A DNA stretch of 64,000 nt. It comes from Colwellia sp. D2M02 (GTDB taxonomy: Bacteria > Pseudomonadota > Gammaproteobacteria > Enterobacterales > Alteromonadaceae). The notes beneath the pieces are model-generated. The model did no database searches. It saw only the letters and a program-made list of their open reading frames with translations, and was not told the DNA's origin. Made by a program: the position numbers and the translations under genes. The stretch is taken from the NCBI RefSeq assembly GCF_018860755.1, contig NZ_JAHKPW010000033.1:22451-86450 (forward strand). Direction: 5' to 3'. How positions within the stretch are numbered: position 1 is the first letter of the stretch; each line of letters starts with the position of its first letter. Shown in pieces: positions 8,694 through 18,638 of the stretch.

Positions 8694-11168
8694 ATGAAAA
8701 AATTCACAACAATAATAACTAAAATAACCTTAGCGCTAATGCTTATCTTAACATTAGCCGTAGCAACATTAGGCACTTGGTTATATAGCCGAGTTGATGG
8801 TGCTTTAGCACAACTTACAGGAAAAAGTACCGTTTTTGGTTTATCTGACGTTGTTACTGTTGAAAGAGATAAGCAAGGTATTCCTACGATTAAAGCTAAA
8901 AACCGTGTCGATATTGCCGTAGCAACTGGTTTTATTCATGCGCAAGAGCGCTTTTTCCAAATGGATTTGTTACGACGAAACTCCGCAGGAGAGCTAGCCA
9001 GCTTATTTGGTGAAATAGCGCTTAACTATGACAAATCTGTCAGGCGTCATCGTTTTAGAGATCGCGCCCGCACCATAGTCAGCCAACTTCCTGATGATCA
9101 GCTAGCATTACTTAAGGGCTATACTCGTGGCGTTAATCGTGGTTTATCAGCACTACGTGCTGACCCTTTTGAGTACTTATTATTACAACAGGCGCCTGTG
9201 CAATGGAGCGAAGAAGACTCGGTATTAACTATTTTTAGTATGTACCTTGATTTACAATCCCAAGACGGTAAACGAGAACGCACGTTAGGATTACTTAACA
9301 GTGTACTTTCATCTCAAGTCTATAACTTTTTAAACCCTAAGGGTAGCCAGTGGGACGCTTCCATCGATGGCACAAACTATGCTCCAGCACCTTTACCAAC
9401 TCTGCCTTGGCCATCAGCTACCGCAAATAATCTTTTTAACAACTCATTACTTGACTCTATTAACTCACTAGAAGCATTTTCCGAAACTAGCAATAAACTA
9501 TTAGCAGCAAGCAATAATGATAAATACCAAGATGATGAATTTCCAGGCTCTAATAACTGGGCTGTTTCAGGAGATATTAGCCAATCTGGTAGCGCTATTA
9601 TCGCCAATGATATGCACTTAGGTATTAGAGTGCCGAACACTTGGTTTCGCGCAGCTTTTGAGTATTCACATTTAGGTCAGTTAGTAAAAATTACTGGAGC
9701 AACGTTACCAGGCACCCCTAATATGGTTATCGGTAGTAATACCCATATTGCATGGGGATTTACTAACAGCTATGGCGACTTTAATGACGTTATTACCCTG
9801 CAAGCTAATAAAAATGGCAAACAGTACCTCACTCCCGACGGCTATAAAGATTTTACCTACCATAAACAAGTGATTGCTATTAAGGGTAAACCCGCACAAG
9901 AAATAAATATTAAAGAAACTATTTGGGGGCCGGTTATTGGTAAAGATCATCAAGGTAACTTACTGGCATATCGTTGGGTCGCTCATGACAGACAAGCCAT
10001 TAACTTTTACGCTACCACATTAGAACTAAGTGAAAATATTGATCAAGCTTTTGATGTAGCAGCTCGCTCTGGCATTCCTTCGCAGAACATGATGGTGGGC
10101 GATAGCTCAGGCAATATCGGCTGGACTATTATGGGCCCCATTCCTAAACGAGGAGAAAGCACCGGTGAAGTGCCTAGTTCATGGTCAAAAAGTAGTAATC
10201 ACTGGCAGGGCTACTTAACAGCAAACGACTACCCTCGTATTAAAAACCCAAAAAGTAATCGTTTATGGACTGCGAACTCACGTGTGGTTGGTGGCGAAAA
10301 TCTACAAAAAATAGGTAATGGCGGCTATGCATTAGGTGCTCGTGCTCAGCAAATTAAAGATAATTTATTTTCATTAAACACATTTGATGAACCTGCGCTA
10401 CTCGCTATCGCTTTAGATGACAGAGCACTATTTTTAAAACGCTGGCATCAGTTTATACTCGATAAAGTGCTAACCGATGAGGCACTCACACAACATAATG
10501 ACTTTGCTCAAATAAAAGCACTATTAATTCGCGATAGTAACTTAAGTGCAAATACTGACTCTGTTGCTTATCGCTTAGTACGTAACTTTAGACTAACTAT
10601 TCGAGATCGAGTATTTTCACGTTTAAACGATAGTTTACTTGCCATTGATCCAAGTTATAGCTTCAACACTATTCGCCATCAAATAGAAACACCGTTATGG
10701 CAACTGATAACCGAAAAGCCTGATAATTTTTTGATGCTTCCTGAAGAAAGTTGGTCAGCGTTATTTACTAAAGCATTACAGCAAACCTTTACTGATATGA
10801 CCCAGTTAGAAAATGGTTCAACACAGTCGTTACTTGCTGCCACATGGGGGCAACAAAATACTACTAACATACAGCACCCATTAAGTAAGGCCGTACCTGT
10901 ATTAGGTTACTGGTTAGATATGCCCGAAAAACCTTTATCTGGCGACAGTTATATGCCAAAAGTACAAGGCAAATCTTTTGGGGCATCACAGCGTATGGTG
11001 GTATCTCCTGGACATGAAGAACAAGGCATTTTCCATATGCCAACCAGCCAAGCTGGACACCCTTGGAGCCCTTATTATGGTATGGGCCATCAAGACTGGG
11101 AACAGGGCTTAGAGTCAAGTTTCCTACCTGGCAAAACAAAATACACTTTAACACTATTGAGTTATTAG
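8694..11168 (+). CDS. Penicillin acylase family N-terminal-nucleophile hydrolase
   Basis: An 824-residue acylase precursor of the family that includes penicillin G acylase, AHL acylases (PvdQ/QuiP) and cyclic-lipopeptide acylases. A signal sequence or anchor is at residues 8-30. The alpha-chain region includes 'VERDKQGIPTIKAKN', 'GFIHAQERFFQMDLLRR' and 'AGELASLFGE'. The beta chain would start after autocleavage at Ser286 in PGSNNWAVSG, the expected nucleophile. Further beta-chain signatures are 'NDMHLGIRVPNTWFRA', 'IAWGFTNSYGDF' and 'RLWTANSRV'. It acts in the periplasm. The substrate cannot be read from sequence; an acylated amide such as an N-acyl homoserine lactone or a beta-lactam is possible. 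Confidence 0.9.
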   Translation: MKKFTTIITKITLALMLILTLAVATLGTWLYSRVDGALAQLTGKSTVFGLSDVVTVERDKQGIPTIKAKNRVDIAVATGFIHAQERFFQMDLLRRNSAGELASLFGEIALNYDKSVRRHRFRDRARTIVSQLPDDQLALLKGYTRGVNRGLSALRADPFEYLLLQQAPVQWSEEDSVLTIFSMYLDLQSQDGKRERTLGLLNSVLSSQVYNFLNPKGSQWDASIDGTNYAPAPLPTLPWPSATANNLFNNSLLDSINSLEAFSETSNKLLAASNNDKYQDDEFPGSNNWAVSGDISQSGSAIIANDMHLGIRVPNTWFRAAFEYSHLGQLVKITGATLPGTPNMVIGSNTHIAWGFTNSYGDFNDVITLQANKNGKQYLTPDGYKDFTYHKQVIAIKGKPAQEINIKETIWGPVIGKDHQGNLLAYRWVAHDRQAINFYATTLELSENIDQAFDVAARSGIPSQNMMVGDSSGNIGWTIMGPIPKRGESTGEVPSSWSKSSNHWQGYLTANDYPRIKNPKSNRLWTANSRVVGGENLQKIGNGGYALGARAQQIKDNLFSLNTFDEPALLAIALDDRALFLKRWHQFILDKVLTDEALTQHNDFAQIKALLIRDSNLSANTDSVAYRLVRNFRLTIRDRVFSRLNDSLLAIDPSYSFNTIRHQIETPLWQLITEKPDNFLMLPEESWSALFTKALQQTFTDMTQLENGSTQSLLAATWGQQNTTNIQHPLSKAVPVLGYWLDMPEKPLSGDSYMPKVQGKSFGASQRMVVSPGHEEQGIFHMPTSQAGHPWSPYYGMGHQDWEQGLESSFLPGKTKYTLTLLSY

Positions 11169-11233
11169 CAGAAAAAACGTACCGTAATTAAACTGATAAC
11201 ATTTGGTGAGTAACCAAATAAAAAAGGAAAGCT

Positions 11234-11620
11234 ATGACTATATTAATTGCTTGCTTGTTTATCGCACTATTATTGCCTTTTATTGCCAAAGGACCTGTCG
11301 CCTATGCCATGGCCAAACTTGGTGGCTATAACAACAATCATCCAAGAGATCAGCAGAGCCAACTAACGGGTTTTGGTGCGCGAGCTTTAGCAGCGCACCA
11401 AAATGCTTTTGAGTCGTTAATTATTTTTGCGCCTGCGGTGCTGCTAGCAATTTCAACATTTAATACCGGCTATACTATTACCACGCTAGCAATTACTCAT
11501 GTGGTTGCGCGTATCGCTTATAATATTTTATATTTACTTAATATTGGCCTATTACGCTCAATTGTTTGGGCAATAGCAACAGGCTGTAGTTTTGCCATTG
11601 TTTATTTATGTATTCCCTAA
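11234..11620 (+). CDS. MAPEG-family inner membrane protein
   Basis: A 128-residue membrane protein with four hydrophobic segments. Family features are the N-terminal 'ACLFIALLLPFIAKGPVAYAM', the loop 'NNNHPRDQQSQLTGFGARALAAHQNAFES' (read in parts) with the conserved AHQNAFE, and the last helix pair 'RIAYNILYLLNIGLLRS'. Eukaryotic MAPEG members act on glutathione and eicosanoids; bacterial members of this type have no settled role. AAAGGAAAG is a few nt before the ATG. It follows the acylase gene by 65 bp in the same direction and may share its transcript. It converges on the kinase gene with only 3 bp between the stop codons. Confidence 0.85.
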   Translation: MTILIACLFIALLLPFIAKGPVAYAMAKLGGYNNNHPRDQQSQLTGFGARALAAHQNAFESLIIFAPAVLLAISTFNTGYTITTLAITHVVARIAYNILYLLNIGLLRSIVWAIATGCSFAIVYLCIP

Positions 11621-11623
11621 ACG

Positions 11624-13705
11624 CTATATCGTTTCAACTCTGTGCTGCTGTGCAGCACTCGATGCATCAATAGGTAATGTAATAATAAATCGTGCTCCGT
11701 GCTGACATGGCTCAGCAAAAATATCCCCAAACAAGTTATATTTAACAGCATTAAAAACCACATTAAGCCCTAAGCCTAAATGGTTTCCACCTATGTTAGT
11801 CGAGTAAAAAGGCACAAAAATATCTTTTAGAATAGCGTTATCAATGCCACTACCGTTATCTTGAAAAGCAATAGTCACCGTATTTAAATCTCTTTTAATA
11901 TCAATAGCAATAGCGGCTTGCTCAACATCTTTAAAACCATGTTCATAAGCATTAATCACCAAGGTCTTTATAACATCCCCAAGAATTGTTGGAGCTGTCA
12001 CTATAGTTGCCTCATCACCTTGTATTTGAAAAGATACTTTTTTAGCCAAGTAACCTTGCACTATTGTCATACGCTCTGTTAAAAAAGTTTGTAAAGATAA
12101 TTCAGATAAAGGTTTATCAGCTTCAATCGAAACATTAAGCGCTTTAAACTCATTAACCATTTTATCAAGTCGCTGAGTATTACTACTGATTAATTGATTG
12201 GCACTATGTGAGCTTTCAATGAATTGGCTAAAACTTGCAGCGCTAAGCTTTTTATCGCTAAATTGTTGAGAAACCGACTGTAAGTTATCTTCTAAAATAG
12301 AGTTGGCTGTCACTATAGTGCCAATAGGTGTATTTAATTGGTGCGCCATACCTGAAACAAGCACCGTTAATGAAGCGACCTTTTCAGCCTCAATTAAGTG
12401 TTTTTGTGTTTTTTCTAACTTGCTTAACGCATCAGCTAAGCGCTTATTTTTTTTATGAATGCTAACTATCGCAAAATACCCGCCCAACAAAAAGACAAGT
12501 AAAGAGGTAGCAATAGCTAATGATAAATTTTGAAAGGCTTTGGCTTTCGCCTCTTTTAGTTGAGCTTCACGAGTCAATACGGCAATTTCAGCTTCTTTAA
12601 CTTTTAAGTCAATTTCTGCAATTGCTTTGGCGAGATTAACATCGCCTTGTCGCTTAATAAGCTGCGCTTGTGCGTCATTATGTTTTTTATAGGCATTAAT
12701 CGCTTTTTTATAATGCCCTTTAGCTTCCAAATAAGTCGATTTAAATTGATAAAATTCTGAAACAAAAACTAAGTTAGTATCACTGTTAATTTGAGCTGCT
12801 ACTTTATCGATATATAGCTGAGCTTGTTCATCATCTCCCATATCTGCATAATTTTTTGCTAGATTAAAATATACCTCAATGATCTCATCAGGGATATTTA
12901 ACTTCGTCAACAGTTCAAGAGATTGACCATAATAGTTTATAGCAAGAGCATAGGCTTTTTTTACTTGTTTAACTTGCCCTAATAGTAAGTAAGACTTAGC
13001 TAAGTAGCGATTAAAATTATGTTCTTTTTGCAGAGTTATTAGCTCAATTAATAATTGTTCTGCCTTTTGGTGTTCATGTTTTAAAAATAGCGTTTCTGCT
13101 AAGTTTCTTTTCGCAATAACTTCACTAAGCGGTTGGTTAACACTTACAGCATACTCACTATAGTCGGTAAATACTTTCTCAGCTTCATCTAACCTATTTA
13201 AGGCTAAATAAACATTACCTATATTGTTTAAGGTTTGATTAATCAAACTTTTATTAAGGATTTTAGCTTGCTCAAGTGCCGCTAAAAGGCTCTCTAATGC
13301 CTGCTGATGTAAATTTAACTGAATATAAATACCACCGGAAATATTATAATAACCATACATCAAACCTGGGAATTCTGGCGAATCAGCTTTGCTTTTATAA
13401 AGCACTAAAGTGCGCATAGCCTCTGAAAGTTGGTTAGTGTCGAGCTGAAACCAAGCTTTATAGTTTAAGAAGGCAATATAGTGTTTGGGCTCCAATGCCA
13501 CCTTTTCTAAAATACCTTCAACTTGTTTTAAAGCAGTATGCGGTGCTCGAGCATAAGCCTGCCTAATATCGCTTTGTAGTTGTTCAAACTCTTTTTTAGT
13601 TAATGGTGCTGTTCTACTTAAAGGCTCAGCTAAACTACTCTTTGCGAACATATAAAAAAAAGAAACAAAAGAAATAAAAAGTACTAACAACGCTTTTTGG
13701 TACAT
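11624..13705 (-). CDS. TPR-repeat sensor histidine kinase
   Basis: A 693-residue membrane-bound kinase read from the ATG at 13703-13705. An in-frame ATG at 13750 would add 15 residues. I prefer the shorter form because it begins directly with a signal peptide, 'MYQKALLVLFISFVSFFYMF'. The order is a periplasmic TPR array (about residues 40-360), a coiled linker, a membrane segment 'LSLAIATSLLVFLLGGYFAI', then the kinase core. The phospho-acceptor is His455 in GMAHQLNTPIG. The ATPase domain shows 'NAYEHGF', 'DNGSGID' and 'HLGLGLNVVFN'. No response regulator is encoded next to it. Its 5' end is imperfectly duplicated upstream. Confidence 0.88.
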   Translation of the reverse strand: MYQKALLVLFISFVSFFYMFAKSSLAEPLSRTAPLTKKEFEQLQSDIRQAYARAPHTALKQVEGILEKVALEPKHYIAFLNYKAWFQLDTNQLSEAMRTLVLYKSKADSPEFPGLMYGYYNISGGIYIQLNLHQQALESLLAALEQAKILNKSLINQTLNNIGNVYLALNRLDEAEKVFTDYSEYAVSVNQPLSEVIAKRNLAETLFLKHEHQKAEQLLIELITLQKEHNFNRYLAKSYLLLGQVKQVKKAYALAINYYGQSLELLTKLNIPDEIIEVYFNLAKNYADMGDDEQAQLYIDKVAAQINSDTNLVFVSEFYQFKSTYLEAKGHYKKAINAYKKHNDAQAQLIKRQGDVNLAKAIAEIDLKVKEAEIAVLTREAQLKEAKAKAFQNLSLAIATSLLVFLLGGYFAIVSIHKKNKRLADALSKLEKTQKHLIEAEKVASLTVLVSGMAHQLNTPIGTIVTANSILEDNLQSVSQQFSDKKLSAASFSQFIESSHSANQLISSNTQRLDKMVNEFKALNVSIEADKPLSELSLQTFLTERMTIVQGYLAKKVSFQIQGDEATIVTAPTILGDVIKTLVINAYEHGFKDVEQAAIAIDIKRDLNTVTIAFQDNGSGIDNAILKDIFVPFYSTNIGGNHLGLGLNVVFNAVKYNLFGDIFAEPCQHGARFIITLPIDASSAAQQHRVETI

Positions 13706-13986
13706 AAATACAACTAAATCGATATATATAATAAACAAAGTATGACACATACTTATCAACCAGTTAATACGTTAACTATTATTTTTGCTCTTTATTGTCA
13801 ACAAACCTACTTAAGAGTTAAAAATAAGCTACTCTTTGCGAATATATTCACAAAAAAGATAGAAAAATAAAAATACCAATATTTGCTTTTATTGCACATA
13901 AATACAACAAACAAAGCAAGTACAAAATATGACACAGCTTGTCGATCAGTTAATGCATTAACTACTATTTTTGCTCTTTTATTACC
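13635..13986. repeat. Imperfect tandem duplication of the kinase 5' region
   Basis: Copy A (13635-13800) covers the start and signal-peptide codons of the kinase. Copy B (13829-13986) lies just upstream on the minus strand. Both begin CTACTCTTTGCGAA and share GCACATAAATACAAC-like and CAGTTAAT-N2-TTAACTA segments, ending ATTTTTGCTCTTT. They differ by substitutions and several small indels. Copy B contains a vestigial ATG (CAT at 13894-13896 on the + strand) but no long frame. With the pheA promoter, this accounts for the gap of about 490 bp between the kinase and pheA. Confidence 0.8.
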
Positions 13987-14092
13987 AAGTAATATTATTG
14001 TAACGTCACTATTCTTATTCTTTACGCCTTACTTATAAATAGAACAACCGTAAAGTTTCTACAACACCTAAGAAAAAGGTATAAGGAAATTG

Positions 14093-14122
14093 TTGACACT
14101 ATTTAGCTAAGATAGCTAGAGT
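14093..14122 (+). promoter_or_regulatory. Likely sigma70 promoter of pheA
   Basis: A perfect TTGACA (14093-14098) is followed after 18 bp by TAGAGT (14117-14122), about 75 nt before the GTG start of pheA. The untranslated leader would hold a 16-bp tandem repeat (14125-14155). I see no Phe-rich leader peptide like E. coli pheL. Confidence 0.5.
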
Positions 14123-14124
14123 AA

Positions 14125-14155
14125 GTGCTCGAAATAATAGGTGCTCGAAATAATA
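14125..14155. repeat. Two-copy 16-bp tandem repeat in the pheA leader
   Basis: GTGCTCGAAATAATAG (14125-14140) is followed directly by GTGCTCGAAATAATA (14141-14155). The repeat can be read in frame with pheA, which extends the open frame upstream, but neither GTG has a ribosome binding site. I therefore treat it as leader DNA. Confidence 0.75.
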
Positions 14156-14196
14156 AGAACACACTTACAGACATTACATTTATAAAAGGCAGGCAA

Positions 14197-15372
14197 GTGA
14201 GCGAAATATTAGACTTAAACGAAATACGTCAACAAATCACCGTGTTAGATCAAGAGCTGTTAACGCTTTTTGCCAAGCGCCGTGCCTTAACCTTGAATGT
14301 TGCTAAAAGTAAAGTACAACAAATACGCCCAATACGTGATCAACAGCGTGAACAAGAGCTTTTAGTACGTTTAATTAAGCATGGTAAAACCTTAGGCTTA
14401 GACGCCCATTACGTTACCAGTGTGTTTCAAACTATTATTGAAGACTCTGTATTAAATCAACAAGCATATTTACAAAGCTTAGCGAATCCAAATATTCAAG
14501 TACCAACGGTTAGTGTTGCCTTTTTAGGGAATAAAGGCTCGTATAGCTACTTAGCTAGTCACCGTTATTTCTCACGTCGTGCTGAAAAAATTATTGAATC
14601 AGGTTGTCAAAATTTTGCGGATATTTTACAACAAGTAGAATCAGGTCAAGTAGATTACGGCATGCTACCCATTGAAAATACAAGCTCAGGTAGCATCAAT
14701 GAAGTATACGACTTACTACAACATACTAACTTATCTATAGTAGGTGAAATAACTCAGCCAATTGAACATTGTTTACTAACGGCAGTTAATACCAGTTTAG
14801 ATAAAATCCGTACTATTTATGCGCATGGTCAACCTTTTGCACAATGTAGTAACTTTCTGGATAAGCAAAAAAACATTCGTATTGAGTATTGTGACAGTAC
14901 TGCTGATGCCATGGCGCAAGCTTCTGAATTACAAGATGAAACTATTGCGGTTATTGGCAGTGAAGAAGGTGGGCAATTATACCAATTACACGCTTTAGAG
15001 AAGTCTATTGCTAATCAACGTGAAAATCACTCTCGCTTTATTTTAGTTGCACGTAAGTCGGTAGAAGTTGCTGAACAAATACCTGCAAAAACGGCGCTTA
15101 TATTAGCGACAGGACAAAAAGCAGGTGCATTGGTTGAATGCTTATTAGTGTTAAAAGAAAAAGGCATTAATATGTGTAAACTAGAGTCTCGTCCTATTCA
15201 AGGTCGCCCTTGGGAAGAAATGTTTTACATTGATGTAGAAGCTAATTTAAAGAGCTTTGCCTTACAAGAAGCAATTAACACAATTACTCAGCACACTAAC
15301 TTCATTAAAGTGCTAGGTTGTTACCCGATTGAGCACATTAGCCCAACCAATGTGCCAAGTGATGAGATCTAG
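14197..15372 (+). CDS. pheA: Bifunctional chorismate mutase / prephenate dehydratase (P-protein)
   Basis: Converts chorismate to prephenate and on to phenylpyruvate, the committed branch to phenylalanine. From the GTG at 14197 (AAAGGCAGG 4 nt upstream) it has 391 residues, close to the E. coli enzyme. Residues about 5-95 are the AroQ mutase (LNEIRQQITVLDQELLTLFA, KRRALTLNVAKSK, RDQQREQELL). Residues about 105-285 are the dehydratase (FLGNKGSYSYLASHRYF, GMLPIENTSSGSINEVYDLL, GSEEGGQLYQLHALEKSIAN). The ACT regulatory domain has ESRPIQGRPWEEMFYID, the phenylalanine-binding ESRP motif. It ends at a bidirectional terminator. tyrA and aroF are about 17 kb to the right in the opposite direction. Confidence 0.97.
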   Translation: MSEILDLNEIRQQITVLDQELLTLFAKRRALTLNVAKSKVQQIRPIRDQQREQELLVRLIKHGKTLGLDAHYVTSVFQTIIEDSVLNQQAYLQSLANPNIQVPTVSVAFLGNKGSYSYLASHRYFSRRAEKIIESGCQNFADILQQVESGQVDYGMLPIENTSSGSINEVYDLLQHTNLSIVGEITQPIEHCLLTAVNTSLDKIRTIYAHGQPFAQCSNFLDKQKNIRIEYCDSTADAMAQASELQDETIAVIGSEEGGQLYQLHALEKSIANQRENHSRFILVARKSVEVAEQIPAKTALILATGQKAGALVECLLVLKEKGINMCKLESRPIQGRPWEEMFYIDVEANLKSFALQEAINTITQHTNFIKVLGCYPIEHISPTNVPSDEI

Positions 15373-15437
15373 CGTCTTCATTTTTTTGCTTTATTTTTTG
15401 CTTTAGTTACTTAACCTGAATTCAGGTTACTTAAAAT

Positions 15438-15471
15438 AAAAAAACCGTACTTGAAAGAGTACGGTTTTTTT
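15438..15471. terminator. Bidirectional terminator between pheA and the RND pump
   Basis: A 14-bp stem (15438-15451 with 15458-15471), A-rich on one arm and T-rich on the other, works for pheA on the + strand and for the pump operon on the minus strand. It lies midway between the two stop codons. Confidence 0.9.
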
Positions 15472-15510
15472 ATGGACTTCATGCTACATCAATTCTAAAT
15501 AAGTACTAAG

Positions 15511-18500
15511 CTAACTTTTAGCTGGCTTTGCATCGTTTGGAGCTGAGCCTGTTTGTTGCTCAATTTGAGCTATTTCATTGGCAATGGCCTCTGGCGATCC
15601 GGTATTACGGCATAGCCAGTAATATGCACCAGGCACAATAAATAATGTAAAGATACTCGCCAATGAAACGCCGGCAAAAATTACAACACCTATGACCATG
15701 CGACTTTCAGCTCCTGGACCAACCGCTAATACCAATGGAATAGCGCTGGTAACCGTAGTGAAAGTGGTCATGACTATTGGGCGCAGTCGTTGCTGTGCAG
15801 CGCCAACAATTGCTTCTTCAAAGGCAATACCTTGATCACGTAATTGATTAGCAAACTCAACAATTAAAATACCGTTTTTAGCCGCCAAACCAATAAGCAT
15901 TACAATACCAATTTGGCTGTAAATATTTAAGCTCATTCCCATAAACTCTAATCCGGCCAAAGCCCCTACTAATGCAAGAGGTACGGTCAGTAATATAACT
16001 AATGGATGTATAAAGCTTTCAAATTGTGCTGCTAGCACTAAATAGGTAATGAGTAACGCTAATAAAAACACGAATAAGATAGAGCTGCCTGACTCTTTAA
16101 GTAGTAACGACTCACCTTTGTAATCAATTTGCACATGCTCAGGCAGTTCCGCCTTAGTAACATCAACTAAAAAGTCTAACGCTTCACCTAATGTATAACC
16201 GTCAGCCAAACTCGCCGTGATGGTAATACTGCGTAAGCGATTATAGCGATTAAGTCTTGACGCTGTAGCATTCTCACCAATAGTAAGTAAGTTCGCTAGC
16301 GGAATAAGTTTATTGGTTGTTGCTGAGCGCACATACACATGGTCAATATCGGCAGGGCTTTTAAATTGATGTTCATCCCCTTCAATCACCACATCATATT
16401 CTTCACCCCGATCAACAAAAGTAGTAACTCGCCTTTGTCCCATCATAGTTTCAAGGGTTTTAGCTATATCGCCAACCGACACCCCTAAATCATAAGCACG
16501 GTCTTTATCTATTTGCACTAAAAGCTGCGGATACGTTTCTTTGTAATCACTATTAATATTAACCAATTTAGGGTTCTTTTGTGCCGCATCAATGACAATG
16601 TCACGCCACTGCGCTAGCTCACTAAAAGTATTACCTTGTAAAACAAATTCAACGGGGTTATTACTTCCACCGCCGCCAATACCACGACGCATAATAGCAA
16701 AAGCTCGCACATCAGTAATACTTTGCACATCTTTATTAATTTTATTGATAAAGCTGAAGGTATCTACACTACGCTTATCCCACTCAGGTAAACCTACAAT
16801 GGCAATTCCGCCTGAGCCACCAAAACCCGGTACACGTACTAATACTCGCTCTAACTCGCCTTCTTCTTGATAAGCTAATAATTTCTTTTCTATTTTCTGC
16901 ATATTGACAACATTATTTTCATAACTTGCACCTTCAGCACTTTGCATAATCAAAAAGAAATTTCCGCGATCTTCTTTTGGTGTGTATTCAGAAGGAAGCT
17001 TGTTAAATAGAAAATATACCGATGCAAGCGATAGCGCTAATATCACCACTACCATCAACGGTTGGCGAATACTGTGTTTTAGTACTCCACCGTAATATTC
17101 CTCAAAACGGCTAAAAGCGCGATCTAGTTTTTGACCAAAAGATGAACTTCGCTCACGATGCTTTAGCATTTTAGAACACATCATCGGTGTTAACGATAAA
17201 GCAGTTAAGCTAGAAAAAACAACCGCCGCGGCAATGGCAATGGCAAACTCGGTAAATAAGCGACCAACATTACCCGACAAAAAGACCAACGGTACAAAAA
17301 CCGCGACTAACACTAACGTGGTCGCAATAACCGCAAAGGCAACTTCACGCCCCCCTTCATAGGCTGCCATTAATGGCGTTTGTCCGTTCTCTATACGGCG
17401 GTATATGTTTTCAAGTACCACAATGGCGTCATCAACCACTAAACCAATAGCAAGTACTAAAGCAAGCAAGGTTAATAGGTTAATAGAAAAACCAAACATA
17501 GATAATACAATCATTGAGCCGATTAACGCGACAGGTACTGTAACTGCAGGAATTAACGTTGCACGAACATTTCCTAAGAAAAGGAAAATAACTAATACCA
17601 CCATTAACATTGCAATAAATAAGGTGTTATAAACTTCGTCAATAGAGCCTTGAATAAACACTGAGCTATCGTAACTATTAGTGATTGTGGTACCAACAGG
17701 CAAAGCATTACGAATAGCTAATACTTCTTCGCGCGCTGATTTGACAACATCAAGGGTATTAGCCGTTGATTGTTTGATAACCCCCAAGCCCACCATGTTT
17801 TTCCCGTTACCACGGAACATGTTTTCATCGTCTTGCGCGCCAACAAAAACATCAGCGACCTCGCCTAAACGCACTAAAGAGTTATCTTTTGAGCGACTAA
17901 CCACCATACGAGAGAAGTCTTGTTCAGTTAAATAACTACGCTCTACGCGAATAGAAAAATCACGGTCTACTGATTCAATTCGCCCGGCAGGTAATTCAAT
18001 ATTTTCTTTACGTAAAGTGCTTTCGATATCGTCTACAGTAATATTACGCGCCGCCATTTCAATGCGGTTTAAGCGTATTTTCATGGCGTAAGTACGTCCG
18101 CCACCAACTCTAATACGAGCAACACCGTCAACCACAGCAAAGCGATCAACAATATAGCGATTAGCATAATCAGTTAGTTCAAGTGAACTCATGGTTTCAC
18201 TTTGCAGTACAAACCAAACAATAACGTCTTCATCGTCATTGGCTTTTGAAACTTCAGGTGGATCCGCTTGCTCTGGTAGGTTATTTAACGCGCGTGAAAT
18301 TCTATCGCGCACATCGTTTGTTGCCGCATCAATATCACGGTCTAGCTCAAACTCTATAGTGATATTTGAGCGCCCTACTCGGCTATTAGAGTTAATGGCT
18401 TTAATACCTTCAACACCACTAATTCTATCTTCGAGTAATTGTGTAATTTTAGTTTCAACGATTGCTGCTGAAGCCCCTGGGTAGTTGGTACTAATATTAA

Positions 18501-18633
18501 CAACTGGCGGGTTAATATCAGGGTACTCTCGCAGCGGTAGCATCATAAATGCCACAATACCAAAAGTAACAATTAATAAATTAATTACCGTTGCAAAAAC
18601 AGGCCTTTTTACCGATAAATCAGATAATATCAC
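15511..18633 (-). CDS. RND efflux transporter, HAE1 type
   Basis: A 1040-residue inner-membrane proton-driven drug exporter of the AcrB/MexB superfamily. It starts 'MILSDLSVKRPVFATVINLL' and has the usual layout of TM1, a large periplasmic loop, TM2-6, a second loop and TM7-12. The proton-relay pair is in 'LAIGLVVDDAIVVLENIYRR' (TM4 double Asp), and the matching TM10 lysine is in 'GLAAKNGILIVEFANQ'. The start is GTG at 18631-18633, behind AGGAG about 11 nt away. It follows its adaptor gene by 5 bp. No outer-membrane channel gene is in the unit, so it probably uses a TolC encoded elsewhere. The substrate range is not predictable. Confidence 0.93.
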   Translation of the reverse strand: MILSDLSVKRPVFATVINLLIVTFGIVAFMMLPLREYPDINPPVVNISTNYPGASAAIVETKITQLLEDRISGVEGIKAINSNSRVGRSNITIEFELDRDIDAATNDVRDRISRALNNLPEQADPPEVSKANDDEDVIVWFVLQSETMSSLELTDYANRYIVDRFAVVDGVARIRVGGGRTYAMKIRLNRIEMAARNITVDDIESTLRKENIELPAGRIESVDRDFSIRVERSYLTEQDFSRMVVSRSKDNSLVRLGEVADVFVGAQDDENMFRGNGKNMVGLGVIKQSTANTLDVVKSAREEVLAIRNALPVGTTITNSYDSSVFIQGSIDEVYNTLFIAMLMVVLVIFLFLGNVRATLIPAVTVPVALIGSMIVLSMFGFSINLLTLLALVLAIGLVVDDAIVVLENIYRRIENGQTPLMAAYEGGREVAFAVIATTLVLVAVFVPLVFLSGNVGRLFTEFAIAIAAAVVFSSLTALSLTPMMCSKMLKHRERSSSFGQKLDRAFSRFEEYYGGVLKHSIRQPLMVVVILALSLASVYFLFNKLPSEYTPKEDRGNFFLIMQSAEGASYENNVVNMQKIEKKLLAYQEEGELERVLVRVPGFGGSGGIAIVGLPEWDKRSVDTFSFINKINKDVQSITDVRAFAIMRRGIGGGGSNNPVEFVLQGNTFSELAQWRDIVIDAAQKNPKLVNINSDYKETYPQLLVQIDKDRAYDLGVSVGDIAKTLETMMGQRRVTTFVDRGEEYDVVIEGDEHQFKSPADIDHVYVRSATTNKLIPLANLLTIGENATASRLNRYNRLRSITITASLADGYTLGEALDFLVDVTKAELPEHVQIDYKGESLLLKESGSSILFVFLLALLITYLVLAAQFESFIHPLVILLTVPLALVGALAGLEFMGMSLNIYSQIGIVMLIGLAAKNGILIVEFANQLRDQGIAFEEAIVGAAQQRLRPIVMTTFTTVTSAIPLVLAVGPGAESRMVIGVVIFAGVSLASIFTLFIVPGAYYWLCRNTGSPEAIANEIAQIEQQTGSAPNDAKPAKS

Positions 18634-18638
18634 GAGGG

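Noticed and set aside
14123..14196. Phenylalanine leader peptide and attenuator before pheA
   Set aside because: There is no run of Phe codons and no alternative terminator hairpin in the leader.
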